DNA of 64,000 nt from Sphingomonas phyllosphaerae 5.2 (GTDB lineage: Bacteria; Pseudomonadota; Alphaproteobacteria; Sphingomonadales; Sphingomonadaceae): contig NZ_ATTI01000001.1 in assembly GCF_000419605.1 (NCBI RefSeq), positions 3,072,501 to 3,136,500 of the forward strand, written 5' to 3'. Below the pieces are notes generated by a model. That model saw nothing but the letters and a program-made list of their open reading frames with translations. It ran no database searches and was not told the origin of the DNA. The position numbers and the translations under genes were made by a program. Shown piece by piece: positions 36,352-45,525 of this stretch; the first letter of the stretch is position 1, and each line of letters starts with the position of its first letter.

Positions 36352-38376
36352 ATGCGCCGTACCGCCTTGCTCGCCCTTGCGCTGGCCTCCCTGCCCGCGC
36401 TGCTCGCCGCCCAGACCGGCGGGCCGCGGTATCGCCCATGGGGGCTGGAGCTCCGGAACATGGACCGGAGCGTGAAGCCGGGTGACGATTTCTACGCTTA
36501 CGCGGTGGGAACGTGGCTGCGCGATCACCCGATCCCGGCGGACAAGGTCGGCGCGGGTTATAATTACGATCTTCCCGACGAGATCGAAGCGCAGGTGCGC
36601 GGTATCGTCGAAGAGTCGGCGGCGCGTCCGGCGACGGCATCGGCAAGGAAGGTCGGCGACTTCTACGCGGCGTGGATGGATGACAAGGCGATCGAGGCGC
36701 GCGGGCTTGCACCGCTGAAGTCGCGGCTGGCGCCGATCGACGCGGTCCGGACGCGGCAACAACTGGTGCGATTGATGATGCGGCCGGGCTATTCCTCGCC
36801 CGTCAACATCGGCATCTCGACCGACGCCGACGATCCGACGCGCTACATGGTCGATGCCGGGCAGGCGCGCCTGGGGCTGCCGACGCGCGACTATTACCTT
36901 CTCACCGGCGAGAAGTACGACACGGTGCGCCGCGCCTATCGCGCCTATCTCGTCAAGTTGCAGGATCTCGCCGGAATACCGGACGCCGCCGCGCGCGCCG
37001 ACCGGATCATCGCGCTGGAAACCCGGCTCAGCCAGGATCAATGGACGCCGGAGCAGGGCCGCGATCCCGTCAAGACCCACAATCCGATGACCCGCGCCGA
37101 GCTGACCAGGCTCGCGCCCGAAATCGACTGGACGCCGACCCTTGCCGGCATGGGGCTGGGCGCGGCCGCAAAGGTCAACGTGTCGCAGCCGAGCGCCGTC
37201 GCCGCGGCGGCGAAACGGCTGGGTGACGTACCGATCGCGACGTGGAAGGAATGGATGACGGCGCGCTTCCTCTCGGATGCCGCACCATTTCTGCCAAAAG
37301 CGTTCGATCAGGCAAACTTCGACTTCTACGCCAAGACGTTGCGCGGCGTACCGGAGCAGCGCGCGCGCTGGAAGCGCGGCATGGCGCTGATCGACGATGC
37401 GCTGGGCGAGGCGGTGGGCGCGATCTACGTGCAGCGGTACTGGTCGGCGACGACGCAGGCGAAAGCCGACGAGCTCGTATCCGATATGCGCGCGGCGTAT
37501 CGCGACAAGATCGAGGCCGCGAAGTGGATGGACGACGCCACACGCACGGCCGCGCTGGCGAAGCTGGCGAGCTTCGATCCCCGGGTCGGCCACCCCGCGA
37601 AGTGGATCGACTATACGGCGCTGACCGTCAGCCGCACCGATCCGCTGGCGAACAATCTCGCCGTCGCGGATTTTCAGTGGCGGCTACAGCTGAAACGCTT
37701 CGCCGGGCCGGTCGACCGTGGGCTGTGGTTCATGACGCCGCAGACCGTGAATGCCTATTACGATCCGACGATGAACCAGATCACGCTGCCGGCCGCGATC
37801 CTGCAGCCGCCGTTCTTCGACGCGAACGCCGATCCCGCGGTCAATTACGCGGAGACCGGCGCCACCACGATCGGGCACGAGATGGGACATGGCTTCGACG
37901 ACGAAGGCCGGCAGTTCGACGACAAGGGGCGCCTGCGCGACTGGTGGAGCAAGGCCACCGCTGCGCAATATACCGTGCAGGCGGACCGGCTTGCGCAGCA
38001 GTTCGACCAATATGAGCCGATCCCGGGCGTGAAGATCAAGGGGCGGCTGACGCTCGGCGAAAATCTAGCGGACCTCGGCGGCCTCGAAACCGCCTATGCC
38101 GCGTATCGCCGCTACGTGTCGCGGCACGGCGAGCCGCCGGTGCTGGACGGGATGACGGGCGACCAGCGCTTCTTCCTCGCCTATGCGCAGGCGTGGCAGG
38201 GGAAGCGGCGCGAGGAAGCAGTCCGTCAACAGCTGCTGAGCGACCCGCATTCGCCCGACAAATACCGGGTGAACGGCATCGTCCGCAACTTCGCGCCCTG
38301 GTATCAGGCGTTCGGCGTAAAGCCGGGCGACGCCATGTATCTTCCGCCCGAACAACGCGTCAGCGTCTGGCAGTAG
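36352..38376 (+). CDS. M13-family zinc metallopeptidase (neprilysin/PepO-like)
   Basis: 674 residues behind TGGAG. Signal peptide with the hydrophobic run LLALALASLPALLAA. The first two-thirds form the M13 N-terminal domain (PGDDFYAYAVGTWL at about 43-56). The zinc site is H509-E-M-G-H513 in IGHEMGHGFDDEG, with the third ligand in GENLADLGG. The C-terminal YRVNGIVRN and FGVKPGDAMY segments are typical. It degrades oligopeptides in the periplasm or on the surface. It is unrelated in function to the GH43 neighbours as far as can be told. Confidence 0.93.
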   Translation: MRRTALLALALASLPALLAAQTGGPRYRPWGLELRNMDRSVKPGDDFYAYAVGTWLRDHPIPADKVGAGYNYDLPDEIEAQVRGIVEESAARPATASARKVGDFYAAWMDDKAIEARGLAPLKSRLAPIDAVRTRQQLVRLMMRPGYSSPVNIGISTDADDPTRYMVDAGQARLGLPTRDYYLLTGEKYDTVRRAYRAYLVKLQDLAGIPDAAARADRIIALETRLSQDQWTPEQGRDPVKTHNPMTRAELTRLAPEIDWTPTLAGMGLGAAAKVNVSQPSAVAAAAKRLGDVPIATWKEWMTARFLSDAAPFLPKAFDQANFDFYAKTLRGVPEQRARWKRGMALIDDALGEAVGAIYVQRYWSATTQAKADELVSDMRAAYRDKIEAAKWMDDATRTAALAKLASFDPRVGHPAKWIDYTALTVSRTDPLANNLAVADFQWRLQLKRFAGPVDRGLWFMTPQTVNAYYDPTMNQITLPAAILQPPFFDANADPAVNYAETGATTIGHEMGHGFDDEGRQFDDKGRLRDWWSKATAAQYTVQADRLAQQFDQYEPIPGVKIKGRLTLGENLADLGGLETAYAAYRRYVSRHGEPPVLDGMTGDQRFFLAYAQAWQGKRREEAVRQQLLSDPHSPDKYRVNGIVRNFAPWYQAFGVKPGDAMYLPPEQRVSVWQ

Positions 38377-38508
38377 GCGTCGCGTCTTCCGAGTGACGGG
38401 GAGCGGGCAGGCTTGTCCGCGCGATGCGTGTGCCGACGGTGCGCGCAGCGCCCGGCCCGTCCGAAGCGACGGTTCACACCCCGCGCCGATACGTCGCGCA
38501 CGGCGCGC

Positions 38509-39051
38509 TCAGTCCGGTATCAGCGCCCATCCACGCAGCTGCAACGTCGCCAGCGTGGTCAAGGCCGAGACATCGACCTCGACATCCTCGTCGACCGACG
38601 CCGGATCGATCTTGTTCCCGACGAGCGCCTGGCTGCACACCCGCACCGACACGCCGGCCGACCGCAGCGCCGCGATCAGCGGCAGATTGGGATTCTTCGC
38701 CACCGAGGTTCGTCCGGCGTAGGCGGCGTCCGCCATCACCAGCGGCGTCGCGGCGCCGTGGACGACGACGACGACGTCGCCCGGCGCCGGCCTGACGCCG
38801 TCGGCGCCCAGCAGGTTCAGGAAGCGGGCGACCTTTTCCAACGACGGGTTCGCCTGGTCGGGTGTCGCCGCCGCCCTGGTGACGTTGAACATCACCCGAT
38901 AGCGTAGCGAACGATCGGGCCGCTCCTTCGCGTCGGGAACCGGGGTTATGGCACCGTAACCCTGCACGACGGGATGGCGCGGATCGGCGGCGCTCGCGGC
39001 AGCCGGCGTAACCATTGCCAGCGCGGCCACGATAACCGGCTTGAAGATCAT
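38509..39051 (-). CDS. Exported DsrE-family protein
   Basis: 180 residues from MIFKPVI, with AAGGA six bases upstream; other in-frame ATGs lie just upstream. The signal peptide ends at ASA-AD (residue ~22). The rest is a DsrE/F-like fold: LRYRVMFNVTRAAAT, VVVVVHGAATPLVM, and an SAGVSVRVCSQALV segment holding a conserved Cys. Bacterial members of this group are periplasmic proteins often linked to sulfur or thiol chemistry, but no function is proven. Confidence 0.8.
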   Translation of the reverse strand: MIFKPVIVAALAMVTPAAASAADPRHPVVQGYGAITPVPDAKERPDRSLRYRVMFNVTRAAATPDQANPSLEKVARFLNLLGADGVRPAPGDVVVVVHGAATPLVMADAAYAGRTSVAKNPNLPLIAALRSAGVSVRVCSQALVGNKIDPASVDEDVEVDVSALTTLATLQLRGWALIPD

Positions 39052-39494
39052 CTGCATTCCTTGCACCATCCTGTTCGGGCGAGCGTCACGGGCGGGCGTG
39101 GCAGCCGGGACGCCTCCTAACTCCCCGCTCTGCCCTGCGGCAAGCGACGGTGCCTGCGCGGTCCTCAAGCGACCCGCACCCGCGGTTGGAACGAGCGCGT
39201 CCGTTCCGGTGGCCGCGACAGCGACCTTGCCCGATCGGCGACGCGACTTCCTGCGCCGCAATCACCCGCGCGCTATCCGCTCCTCTCCGGAAAAGCGGCG
39301 GCGCGCACCGGTTTTGCTGCATGAGAGCGGCGTATGGCGCATCGATCGAGCGATCCATCGGGGCAGCGGCGGGACATGGCCCCGCGCGCGGGGGCCATTG
39401 GCTGCGGATCGTCGGGCCGGGCCTTGATGACCGACGACAAAGGCCTGACAACCGGCACCTCCGGACACCCGGGGCGAAATTGGAAGGAATGGAT
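39052..39494. other. 443-bp divergent intergenic region
   Basis: Lies between the DsrE-like and GH43-like genes. Open frames exist but have the Arg/Pro/Ala-rich composition of out-of-frame high-GC DNA. It presumably contains two divergent promoters; I see no clear operator or repeat. Confidence 0.4.
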
Positions 39495-40439
39495 ATGTTG
39501 AACCGACGCGACTTCGGCGCAGTGCTGGCCGCCGGCATCGCCGCGCCGGCCGTCGCCCGCATCGCACCCGCTGCGCCGCGCGGTGGCGGCTTCGTGTTCA
39601 GCTATTTCCACAATGCCGACGACGGCAGCGCCGGCATGCGGCTGGCGATCAGCGATGACGGATGGCATTTCCGCCCGGTGCGCGGTGGCGCACCGATCCT
39701 GGTGCCGCAGGTCGGCGAGAACAAGCTGATGCGGGACCCGTCGATCGCGCGCGATCCGCTGACCGGGCTGTACCATATGGTCTGGACGACGGGCTGGACC
39801 GGGGTGACGATCGGCCATGCCTCCTCGCGCGACCTCGTCCACTGGTCCGCCCAGCAGGCGGTGCCGGTGATGGCGGCGTTTCCGGGCACGCGAAACACCT
39901 GGGCGCCCGAACTGGTCTGGGACGATGCGGCACGCCGCTTCCTCATCGTCTGGGCGAGCACCGTCGGCGAGGCCGGAACCGAGGGCGATCACCGCCTCTA
40001 TGCCACCACCACGCGTGATTTCCGCAACTTCAGCCCGACCACCAAGTTCTTCGACCCGGGCTTCAGCGTCATCGATGCGACCTTCCTGAAGCATGATGGC
40101 CGCACGATCATGTTCTTCAAGGATGAGCGCAAGCAGCCGTTGCGCAAGGTGATCCAGTGGTGCGAAGCCACGCTCTCGCCGACGCCACGCTTCGGTCCGC
40201 TTTCGGCGCCGATCACCCCGGCGTGGAGCGAGGGCCCGACCGCGATCGCCGTCGACGGCGAGATGCTCGTCTTCTTCGACCGCTACACCGACAAGCGCTG
40301 GGGCGCGGTGGCGTCGCGGGACGGCAGGAGCTGGCGCGATGTGTCCGGCCGTATCGCCGTTCCCGCCGGCGCGAATCATGGGACGATGATATCCGCCGAC
40401 CGCGCGTTGCTCGACGCACTGGCAGCGCTGCCGATGTGA
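39495..40439 (+). CDS. GH43-like glycosidase, exported
   Basis: 314 residues from MLNRRDFG, with GGAAGGA upstream. The N-terminus NRRDFGAVLAAGIAAPAVA is Tat-like. Family-43/62-type blade motifs follow: LMRDPSIARDPLTGLYHMVW, NTWAPELVWDD, SVIDATFLKHDGRTIM and SEGPTAIAVDG, the last holding the putative acid Glu. It probably cleaves an arabinosyl or xylosyl linkage outside the cytoplasm and belongs to the same theme as the arabinanase 4 kb away. Specificity not readable. Confidence 0.82.
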   Translation: MLNRRDFGAVLAAGIAAPAVARIAPAAPRGGGFVFSYFHNADDGSAGMRLAISDDGWHFRPVRGGAPILVPQVGENKLMRDPSIARDPLTGLYHMVWTTGWTGVTIGHASSRDLVHWSAQQAVPVMAAFPGTRNTWAPELVWDDAARRFLIVWASTVGEAGTEGDHRLYATTTRDFRNFSPTTKFFDPGFSVIDATFLKHDGRTIMFFKDERKQPLRKVIQWCEATLSPTPRFGPLSAPITPAWSEGPTAIAVDGEMLVFFDRYTDKRWGAVASRDGRSWRDVSGRIAVPAGANHGTMISADRALLDALAALPM

Positions 40440-40449
40440 ATCGCGTGCG

Positions 40450-40485
40450 CATGCCGGCGGAGAGATCGGCTCCGTGGCCGGCATG
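40450..40485 (+). terminator. Hairpin after GH43-like gene
   Basis: CATGCCGGC (40450-40458) pairs with GCCGGCATG (40477-40485); inner GGAG/CTCC extends the stem. It lies 10 bp after the stop codon. No T-run. Confidence 0.5.
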
Positions 40486-40880
40486 CCGCGCCGCACAGGC
40501 ACGGGACATGGTAACCTCGCCCGGCCGTGCTGCCGCGCCATCCGCCCGAGAAAGCCGTGACGAAGATCGCGGATCTGCCGGGGAGCGATGTCTCCGCGAG
40601 ACCGCGGCCAGGCAGGATCGACATTCAGCGCTTCGCGCGCTGCCGGACGGCTCGCGAATGAAGATGGTCCATCTGTCCGGGCGAACCGCGCTTCCACGAT
40701 CTGGCGGCGGATGGCACACGCGCTGCCGTCCATCCCCCGTTGCCGTGACACGTCGCAAACGAGCTCCGGCAGTTGACAATGCGTAGGGCGCATGGCTCAC
40801 TACGGGCATGGGGATCGCGATTACCCCACGAGGCGTCAGCCGATGAATCGCGTCCAGCAAGCACATGCAAGGGACGCGTC
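40486..40880. other. Non-coding stretch before chrB containing a dispersed repeat
   Basis: About 395 bp with no credible gene. It contains copy 2 of the 88-bp repeat (40615-40704) and the promoter region of chrB-chrA. Nothing else recognised. Confidence 0.5.
40615..40704. repeat. Dispersed ~88-bp intergenic repeat, copy 2
   Basis: Aligns with 31578-31666 at about 82% identity in the same orientation, with blocks ATTCAGCGCTTCGCGC and GAATGAAGATGGTCCATC. Unlike copy 1 it is not next to the 30-bp-arm palindrome. Confidence 0.65.
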
Positions 40881-41705
40881 ATGCCTTCTCCAAACCTGAT
40901 CACACCGGACAAGCTCGCCCGCCTCATCGGATCGGTGAGCGTCCCCTGGATCTTCGATCTGCGCGACGAACCGGCGCGCGCCATTCCGGGATCACTGTTT
41001 CCCGCTCACCGCGATCCGACCAAATGGGGTCATGCCGCCGGGGCACCCGCCGTGCTGGTGGATGCCGATGGCAGCGGCCGGGCCGTCGCCGCAGCGGCTA
41101 TCCTGCGCAGCGAAGGCGCTGTTGCCGAGGTGCTGGAAGGCGGATTCACAGCGTGGACCGCCGGCGCGCTGCCAACCATATCGCTCGCCCATTTGCCGCC
41201 GCGGCATGAAGACGGCCGGACCTGGTGGGTTACCCGCGCGCGCCCCAAAGTCGATCGCATTGCCTGTCCGTGGCTGATCCGGCGCTTCGTTGATCCCGAT
41301 GCCCGGTTCCTGTTCGTCGCCCCGGGCGAGGTGCTGACCGTCGCGGCGCAGCAGCAAGCCGAACCGTTCGACATCGCGGACGAGGGCGTCTTCTGGAGCC
41401 ACCGCGGCGAGCGCTGCACTTTCGACGTGATGGTCGAGGCGTTCGGACTCGAAAAGCATGAACCGCTGATGCGACTGGCCGCGATCGTGCGGGGTGCCGA
41501 CACCGACCGGCTCGATCTGGTGCCGGAAGCGGCCGGGCTGCTCGCCATCTCGCTTGGGCTGTCGCGCATCCACAGCGACGATCACGCCCAGCTCGATGCG
41601 GGGATGGCGGTGTACGATGCGCTCTATCGCTGGTGCCGCGACGCGCAGGGCGAGAAGCACAACTGGTCCTCGCATCAGCCGGCGCGCGGGAAGGTTTCCG
41701 CATGA
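40881..41705 (+). CDS. chrB: ChrB-type chromate resistance protein with N-terminal rhodanese-like domain
   Basis: 274 residues from MPSPNL after AGGGA. Residues about 5-105 look like a rhodanese domain (WIFDLRDEPARAIPGSLFP, VLEGGFTAWTAGALP), but the catalytic Cys position reads LVDADGSGR, so the thiol is absent. Residues about 115-260 are the ChrB C-terminal domain (WWVTRARPKVDRIACPWLIRRF, then FGLEKHEPLMRLAAIVRGAD). ChrB is thought to sense chromate or reduce its toxicity. Its stop overlaps chrA (ATGA). Confidence 0.85.
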   Translation: MPSPNLITPDKLARLIGSVSVPWIFDLRDEPARAIPGSLFPAHRDPTKWGHAAGAPAVLVDADGSGRAVAAAAILRSEGAVAEVLEGGFTAWTAGALPTISLAHLPPRHEDGRTWWVTRARPKVDRIACPWLIRRFVDPDARFLFVAPGEVLTVAAQQQAEPFDIADEGVFWSHRGERCTFDVMVEAFGLEKHEPLMRLAAIVRGADTDRLDLVPEAAGLLAISLGLSRIHSDDHAQLDAGMAVYDALYRWCRDAQGEKHNWSSHQPARGKVSA

Positions 41706-43099
41706 CCGCGGTGACGGTGGGCGCCGCGATCCCGGCGCGTCCGGAGCCGGTCACGCTCGGTCAGGCATTCTGGGTCTGGCTGCGTATCGCGATGCTCTCG
41801 TTTGGCGGCCCGGCCGGGCAGATCGCGGTCATGCACCGCATCCTCGTCGACGAGAAACGCTGGATCGGCGAGCAGCGCTTCCTGCACGCGCTCAACTATT
41901 GCATGTTGCTGCCCGGCCCCGAGGCGCAGCAGCTCGCCACGTATATCGGCTGGCTGATGCACCGCACGAAGGGCGGCATCGTCGCCGGCGTGCTGTTCGT
42001 CGCTCCCGGCGCCGTCGCCATCATGGCGCTGAGCTGGATCTATGTCCTCTATGGTCGCGTCGGCATCGTCTCTGCCCTGTTCTTCGGCCTGAAATGCGCG
42101 GTGCTGGCCGTCGTGCTTCAGGCAGTGGTGCGGATCGGCGGGCGGGCGCTCAAGACGCTGCCGGCACGGATGCTCGCAGCGGCTGCCTTCGCGCTGATCT
42201 TCTTCGTCGGCGCGCCATTCCCGCTGATCGTGCTGGGTGCCGGCCTGGTTGGCTGGTGGTCTGCCCGGCAGGGCAGCACGGCCTTTCGGGGTGGCGGCCA
42301 CGGCGCCTCCAGGGGTGCGATCGTGGCCGACGCGGACACGCTGCTCGGTGAGGAACTGCCGGCCCATGCGCGGCCGACGTGGCGGCAGACGGTCCGCACG
42401 GCGGTGGTCTGGCTCGCGCTCTGGCTCCTGCCGGTCGCGGCGTTGTTGGTCGTGCTCGGTCGCGACGACGTGTTCAGCCGCATCGCGACCTTCTTCTCGA
42501 CGATGGCGATGGTGACGTTCGGAGGGGCCTACGCCGTGCTCGCCTATGTCGCGCAGCAGGCGGTGGAGAATTACGGCTGGCTTGGGCCGAAGGAGATGCT
42601 GGACGGCCTCGGCATGGCGGAAACGACACCCGGACCGCTCATCATGGTCCTGCAATTCGTCGGCTTTCTCGGCGCCTACCGTGATGCGGGCAGCCTGTCG
42701 CCGCTGGTGGCCGGTACGTTGGGCGGCTTGCTTGCGACCTGGGTGACGTTTGTGCCGTGTTTCTTATGGATATTCCTTGGCGCCCCCTTCATTGAACGGC
42801 TTCGCGGAAACGTCGCGGTCGCCAGCGCTCTCTCCGCCATCACGGCGGCCGTCGTAGGGGTTGTCCTCAATCTCGCGGTCTGGTTCGCCCTCCACACGCT
42901 GTTCCGTGCGACGGTAATGGTCAAGGCTGGACCGATCCGCTTCGACGCGCCGGTGTTATCCAGCATCGATCCAGCCGCCCTCTTTCTCGCGGTGGGTGCC
43001 GGCTGCGCGATATTCATGACGCGGGCAGGCGTCATCACGACCTTGCTGGCGACTTCCGCCGCCGGCCTGGCGCTTCACGGCTTCGGAGCGATCCCGTAA
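41702..43099 (+). CDS. chrA: Chromate efflux transporter ChrA
   Basis: 465 residues, ATGA overlap with chrB. Two CHR domains, the bidomain form. The first has SFGGPAGQIAVMHRILVDEKRW and ALNYCMLLPGPEAQQLATYIGW. The second has VTFGGAYAVLAYVAQQAVE and GLGMAETTPGPLIMVLQFVGFLG. About 10-12 transmembrane segments. It expels chromate by exchange or proton motive force. Overlap with chrB argues for one resistance operon. Confidence 0.94.
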   Translation: MTAVTVGAAIPARPEPVTLGQAFWVWLRIAMLSFGGPAGQIAVMHRILVDEKRWIGEQRFLHALNYCMLLPGPEAQQLATYIGWLMHRTKGGIVAGVLFVAPGAVAIMALSWIYVLYGRVGIVSALFFGLKCAVLAVVLQAVVRIGGRALKTLPARMLAAAAFALIFFVGAPFPLIVLGAGLVGWWSARQGSTAFRGGGHGASRGAIVADADTLLGEELPAHARPTWRQTVRTAVVWLALWLLPVAALLVVLGRDDVFSRIATFFSTMAMVTFGGAYAVLAYVAQQAVENYGWLGPKEMLDGLGMAETTPGPLIMVLQFVGFLGAYRDAGSLSPLVAGTLGGLLATWVTFVPCFLWIFLGAPFIERLRGNVAVASALSAITAAVVGVVLNLAVWFALHTLFRATVMVKAGPIRFDAPVLSSIDPAALFLAVGAGCAIFMTRAGVITTLLATSAAGLALHGFGAIP

Positions 43100-43253
43100 G
43101 GGCGTTCGTGCCACCTCACGATGACGCTTCCGTAGCTTCAGTGGCGAGCACGAGGTCTGCTCCTGAGCATAGGCGACCTGCCGAGCGGGTACTCGCCGGG
43201 TGCACTGGGCATCGCCGCCGGCACGCCGCGAAGCGTAATGCGGATTGTGGCGG

Positions 43254-43607
43254 TTAGTGCGCATCCCCGGTCTCAGACGAAAGTCGATCAAGCCAGGCCT
43301 GTGCCTGCTTTGGCTCACCCACGGCATGGGATGTGACGGATCCCCGCGACTGGAGGAACTGCCGATGCAATTCGAACGCGGGCAGTGCCAGTTGACCCCT
43401 GATCTTATCGATTGCCCCAGCCATTTCGGTGAGGCTGTCGACAACGGGGGCAATCACCGCGCGGGTCCGACGATCTCCATGGTGATCGAACAGCCCCCAC
43501 TTTCCCGCGGCCGTAGCTCGCAATGCGGTGACGAGCTGCTCACGATACTCGGCCTCAAGGTCCAGGCGGCGAGAATCTAGTTGTTCGAGGCGGTCAGCTT
43601 TGGCCAT
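43254..43607 (-). CDS. Hypothetical protein, 117 residues
   Basis: Hydrophilic, largely helical, with the N-terminal LEQLDSRRLDLEAEYREQLVTALR likely forming a coiled coil. No signal peptide, membrane span or metal motif. No clear ribosome site before the ATG. It is flanked by 154 and 394 bp of non-coding DNA. The composition (low Arg/Pro shadow bias) suggests a real gene; family unknown. Confidence 0.5.
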   Translation of the reverse strand: MAKADRLEQLDSRRLDLEAEYREQLVTALRATAAGKWGLFDHHGDRRTRAVIAPVVDSLTEMAGAIDKIRGQLALPAFELHRQFLQSRGSVTSHAVGEPKQAQAWLDRLSSETGDAH

Positions 43608-43634
43608 CAGTCGAAGCTTACAGGAGCAAGCTGA

Positions 43635-43681
43635 TGTCCGCTACCAGGCGATCACCGCCGATGATCGCCTGGTAGCGGACA
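43635..43681. repeat. Perfect 20-bp inverted repeat
   Basis: Arms 43635-43654 (TGTCCGCTACCAGGCGATCA) and 43662-43681 are exactly complementary around a 7-base spacer. It lies upstream of the hypothetical gene on the minus strand. It could be a transcription terminator stem, a dimeric protein site, or the relic of a mobile element end. There is no T-run on either side. Confidence 0.75.
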
Positions 43682-44001
43682 CAGCACCGACCACCACCAG
43701 GTTCATGGGATCGGCGGTTGCCTATCCCGGCATGGGCGGAGCCGCCCTGCGGCGGCCGGCACTTTCAGCGCCACGACGTGAAGCCGCCCGGCAGCACGCA
43801 GAGGCAGAGGCCGCTCGATGGCGGAGCTTGAACGGCCTGTCGGGTGGTATAGCGTTCCGGCAGGCGGCGTCCGTCAGCATCCGGTGCCAGATCGATGCGG
43901 TACAGTGATGTGGATCGCGTCCGGTTGCGACAGCGGACAACGCTTCCCGCATGGGAGAGCGAGTCCGTCCAGGCTTATGAGACAAACTGAAATGATGGAA
44001 G
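43682..44001. other. Non-coding region between inverted repeat and tRNA-Ser
   Basis: About 320 bp. An open frame overlapping the tRNA on the minus strand is an artefact. Nothing recognisable as a gene or integrase remnant was seen, although tRNA-Ser 3' ends are common integration sites. Confidence 0.4.
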
Positions 44002-44091
<90 letters not shown>

Positions 44092-44218
44092 GCGAGGGTC
44101 ACCAGGGGCCGGTCGGCACACCCGGTGGCAGGTCGAGGCGCGGCCCCTAGCCTGCCGTCGCATCGGACGCAAGCGCATCTCGTGTTGTGCCGCGCGATTT
44201 CCGCACTAGATACGATGC

Positions 44219-44608
44219 ATGACCCGCGAAGTGCAGGCTGATACTCGCCACCACGATCCGATCGCTCCGCCGATCGCCCCCCCGGTAGTCCACGCCCGCT
44301 TCTCGATCGGCGACGTGGTGCGCCACCGCATGCTCGATTTTCGCGGCGTGATCTTCGACGTCGATCCCGTCTTCGCCAATAGCGAGGAATGGTATGAGTC
44401 GATTCCCGAGACGCTGCGCCCGCGCAAGGATCAACCGTTTTACCACCTGCTCGCCGAGAATCTCGAATCGAGCTACGTCGCCTATGTCAGCCAGCAGAAC
44501 CTGGAGCATGACGACAGCGACGAACCCGTCGAGCACCCGGCGATCGCCGGCCTGTTCGATCGGCTGGCCGACGGGCGTTACGGATTGAAGCCGCTGCATC
44601 GCCATTGA
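44219..44608 (+). CDS. hspQ: Heat shock protein HspQ
   Basis: 129 residues. The HspQ core spans about 25-115: ARFSIGDVVRHRMLDFRGVIFDVDPVFA, EWYESIPETLRPRKDQPFYHLLAEN, TSYVAYVSQQNL-like (here SSYVAYVSQQNL) and PAIAGLFDRL. The family (also called YccV) binds hemimethylated DNA/oriC in E. coli and later was shown to act as a Lon specificity enhancer. The ~24-residue N-terminal extension is alphaproteobacterial. No heat-shock promoter was recognised upstream. Confidence 0.92.
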   Translation: MTREVQADTRHHDPIAPPIAPPVVHARFSIGDVVRHRMLDFRGVIFDVDPVFANSEEWYESIPETLRPRKDQPFYHLLAENLESSYVAYVSQQNLEHDDSDEPVEHPAIAGLFDRLADGRYGLKPLHRH

Positions 44609-44753
44609 ATGGCGATCGTCGGACATCATGATCGGGGAATCGGTTGACATCCGCCGGGGGCTATCTTAACCGCCACCCTTCAACCGCTCGGCTTCGTCCG
44701 TAGCGGTCCATGACATTTGGGAAGCAATTCCCGTTGAAGGAAACATCGTAGCC

Positions 44754-45050
44754 ATGTTCGCAGTCGTGCGCACGGGCGGCAAGCAGTATCGCGTCGCCGC
44801 CGGAGACAAGATCGTCGTCGAGAAGATCGAGGGCGAGGCCGGCGCGTCCGTGACGCTGGGTGATGTGCTGCTCGCTGGCGAGGGCGCGGAGCTGAAGGAC
44901 GTCGCGGGCCTGACCGTCGCCGCCGAAATCATCGCCCAGGCGAAGGGTGAGAAGGTGATCGTTTTCAAGAAGCGTCGCCGCCACAACTATCGTCGCCGCA
45001 ACGGCCATCGCCAGAACCACACGATCCTCAAGATCGTCTCGGTCGGCTGA
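44754..45050 (+). CDS. rplU: 50S ribosomal protein L21
   Basis: 98 residues, [20 protein letters not shown] at the start, with [21 protein letters not shown], the basic RNA-binding loop that defines L21. Followed by rpmA 28 bp later, a nearly universal pair. Confidence 0.97.
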   Translation: MFAVVRTGGKQYRVAAGDKIVVEKIEGEAGASVTLGDVLLAGEGAELKDVAGLTVAAEIIAQAKGEKVIVFKKRRRHNYRRRNGHRQNHTILKIVSVG

Positions 45051-45078
45051 GCCCAGAAGCGCGGAAGGAACAGACACA

Positions 45079-45348
45079 ATGGCACATAAGAAAGCAGGCG
45101 GTTCGTCGCGTAACGGTCGTGATTCGGCCGGTCGGCGCCTCGGCGTGAAGAAGTTCGGCGGTCAGGAAGCGATCGCGGGCAACATCCTCGTGCGCCAGCG
45201 CGGCACGAAGTTCTATCCGGGCCGCAACGTCGGCATCGGCAAGGACCACACCCTTTTCGCACTCGTCGATGGCCGCGTGGTATTCCACGACGGCAAGCTG
45301 GGCCGTAAATTCTGCTCGGTGGACATGATTGCGGCCGCGGCCGAATAA
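45079..45348 (+). CDS. rpmA: 50S ribosomal protein L27
   Basis: 89 residues. [22 protein letters not shown] is the canonical start with no cleaved extension, and [15 protein letters not shown] follows. The N-terminus reaches the peptidyl transferase centre. The rplU-rpmA transcript ends at a strong terminator at 45415. Confidence 0.98.
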   Translation: MAHKKAGGSSRNGRDSAGRRLGVKKFGGQEAIAGNILVRQRGTKFYPGRNVGIGKDHTLFALVDGRVVFHDGKLGRKFCSVDMIAAAAE

Positions 45349-45414
45349 CATCGGGTAACCAAGCGGGTTGCCCACCAGGGTGACCCGGGGTTCCGCCAAG
45401 GAACCCAGCCAGAC

Positions 45415-45448
45415 AAGGGAGACGGGTCCGCCCCGGCTCCCTTTTTTT
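45415..45448 (+). terminator. Intrinsic terminator of rplU-rpmA
   Basis: AAGGGAG (45415-45421) pairs with CTCCCTT (45437-45443), with an inner CGGG/CCCG stem, and seven T residues at 45442-45448. The strongest classical terminator in the window. Confidence 0.9.
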
Positions 45449-45525
45449 CATGCTCCCTTCCCCCGGATGTCCAGTGTCGCGCCAGCGTCATCGATGCGTG
45501 GCAGGCCCCGACGAGGAGAGTGAGC

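Noticed and set aside
44644..44672. TTGACA as a -35 element for rplU
   Set aside because: The -35 hexamer is perfect, but the best -10 candidates are 12 bp away (TATCTT) or poor at correct spacing (TTAACC), so I did not call a promoter.
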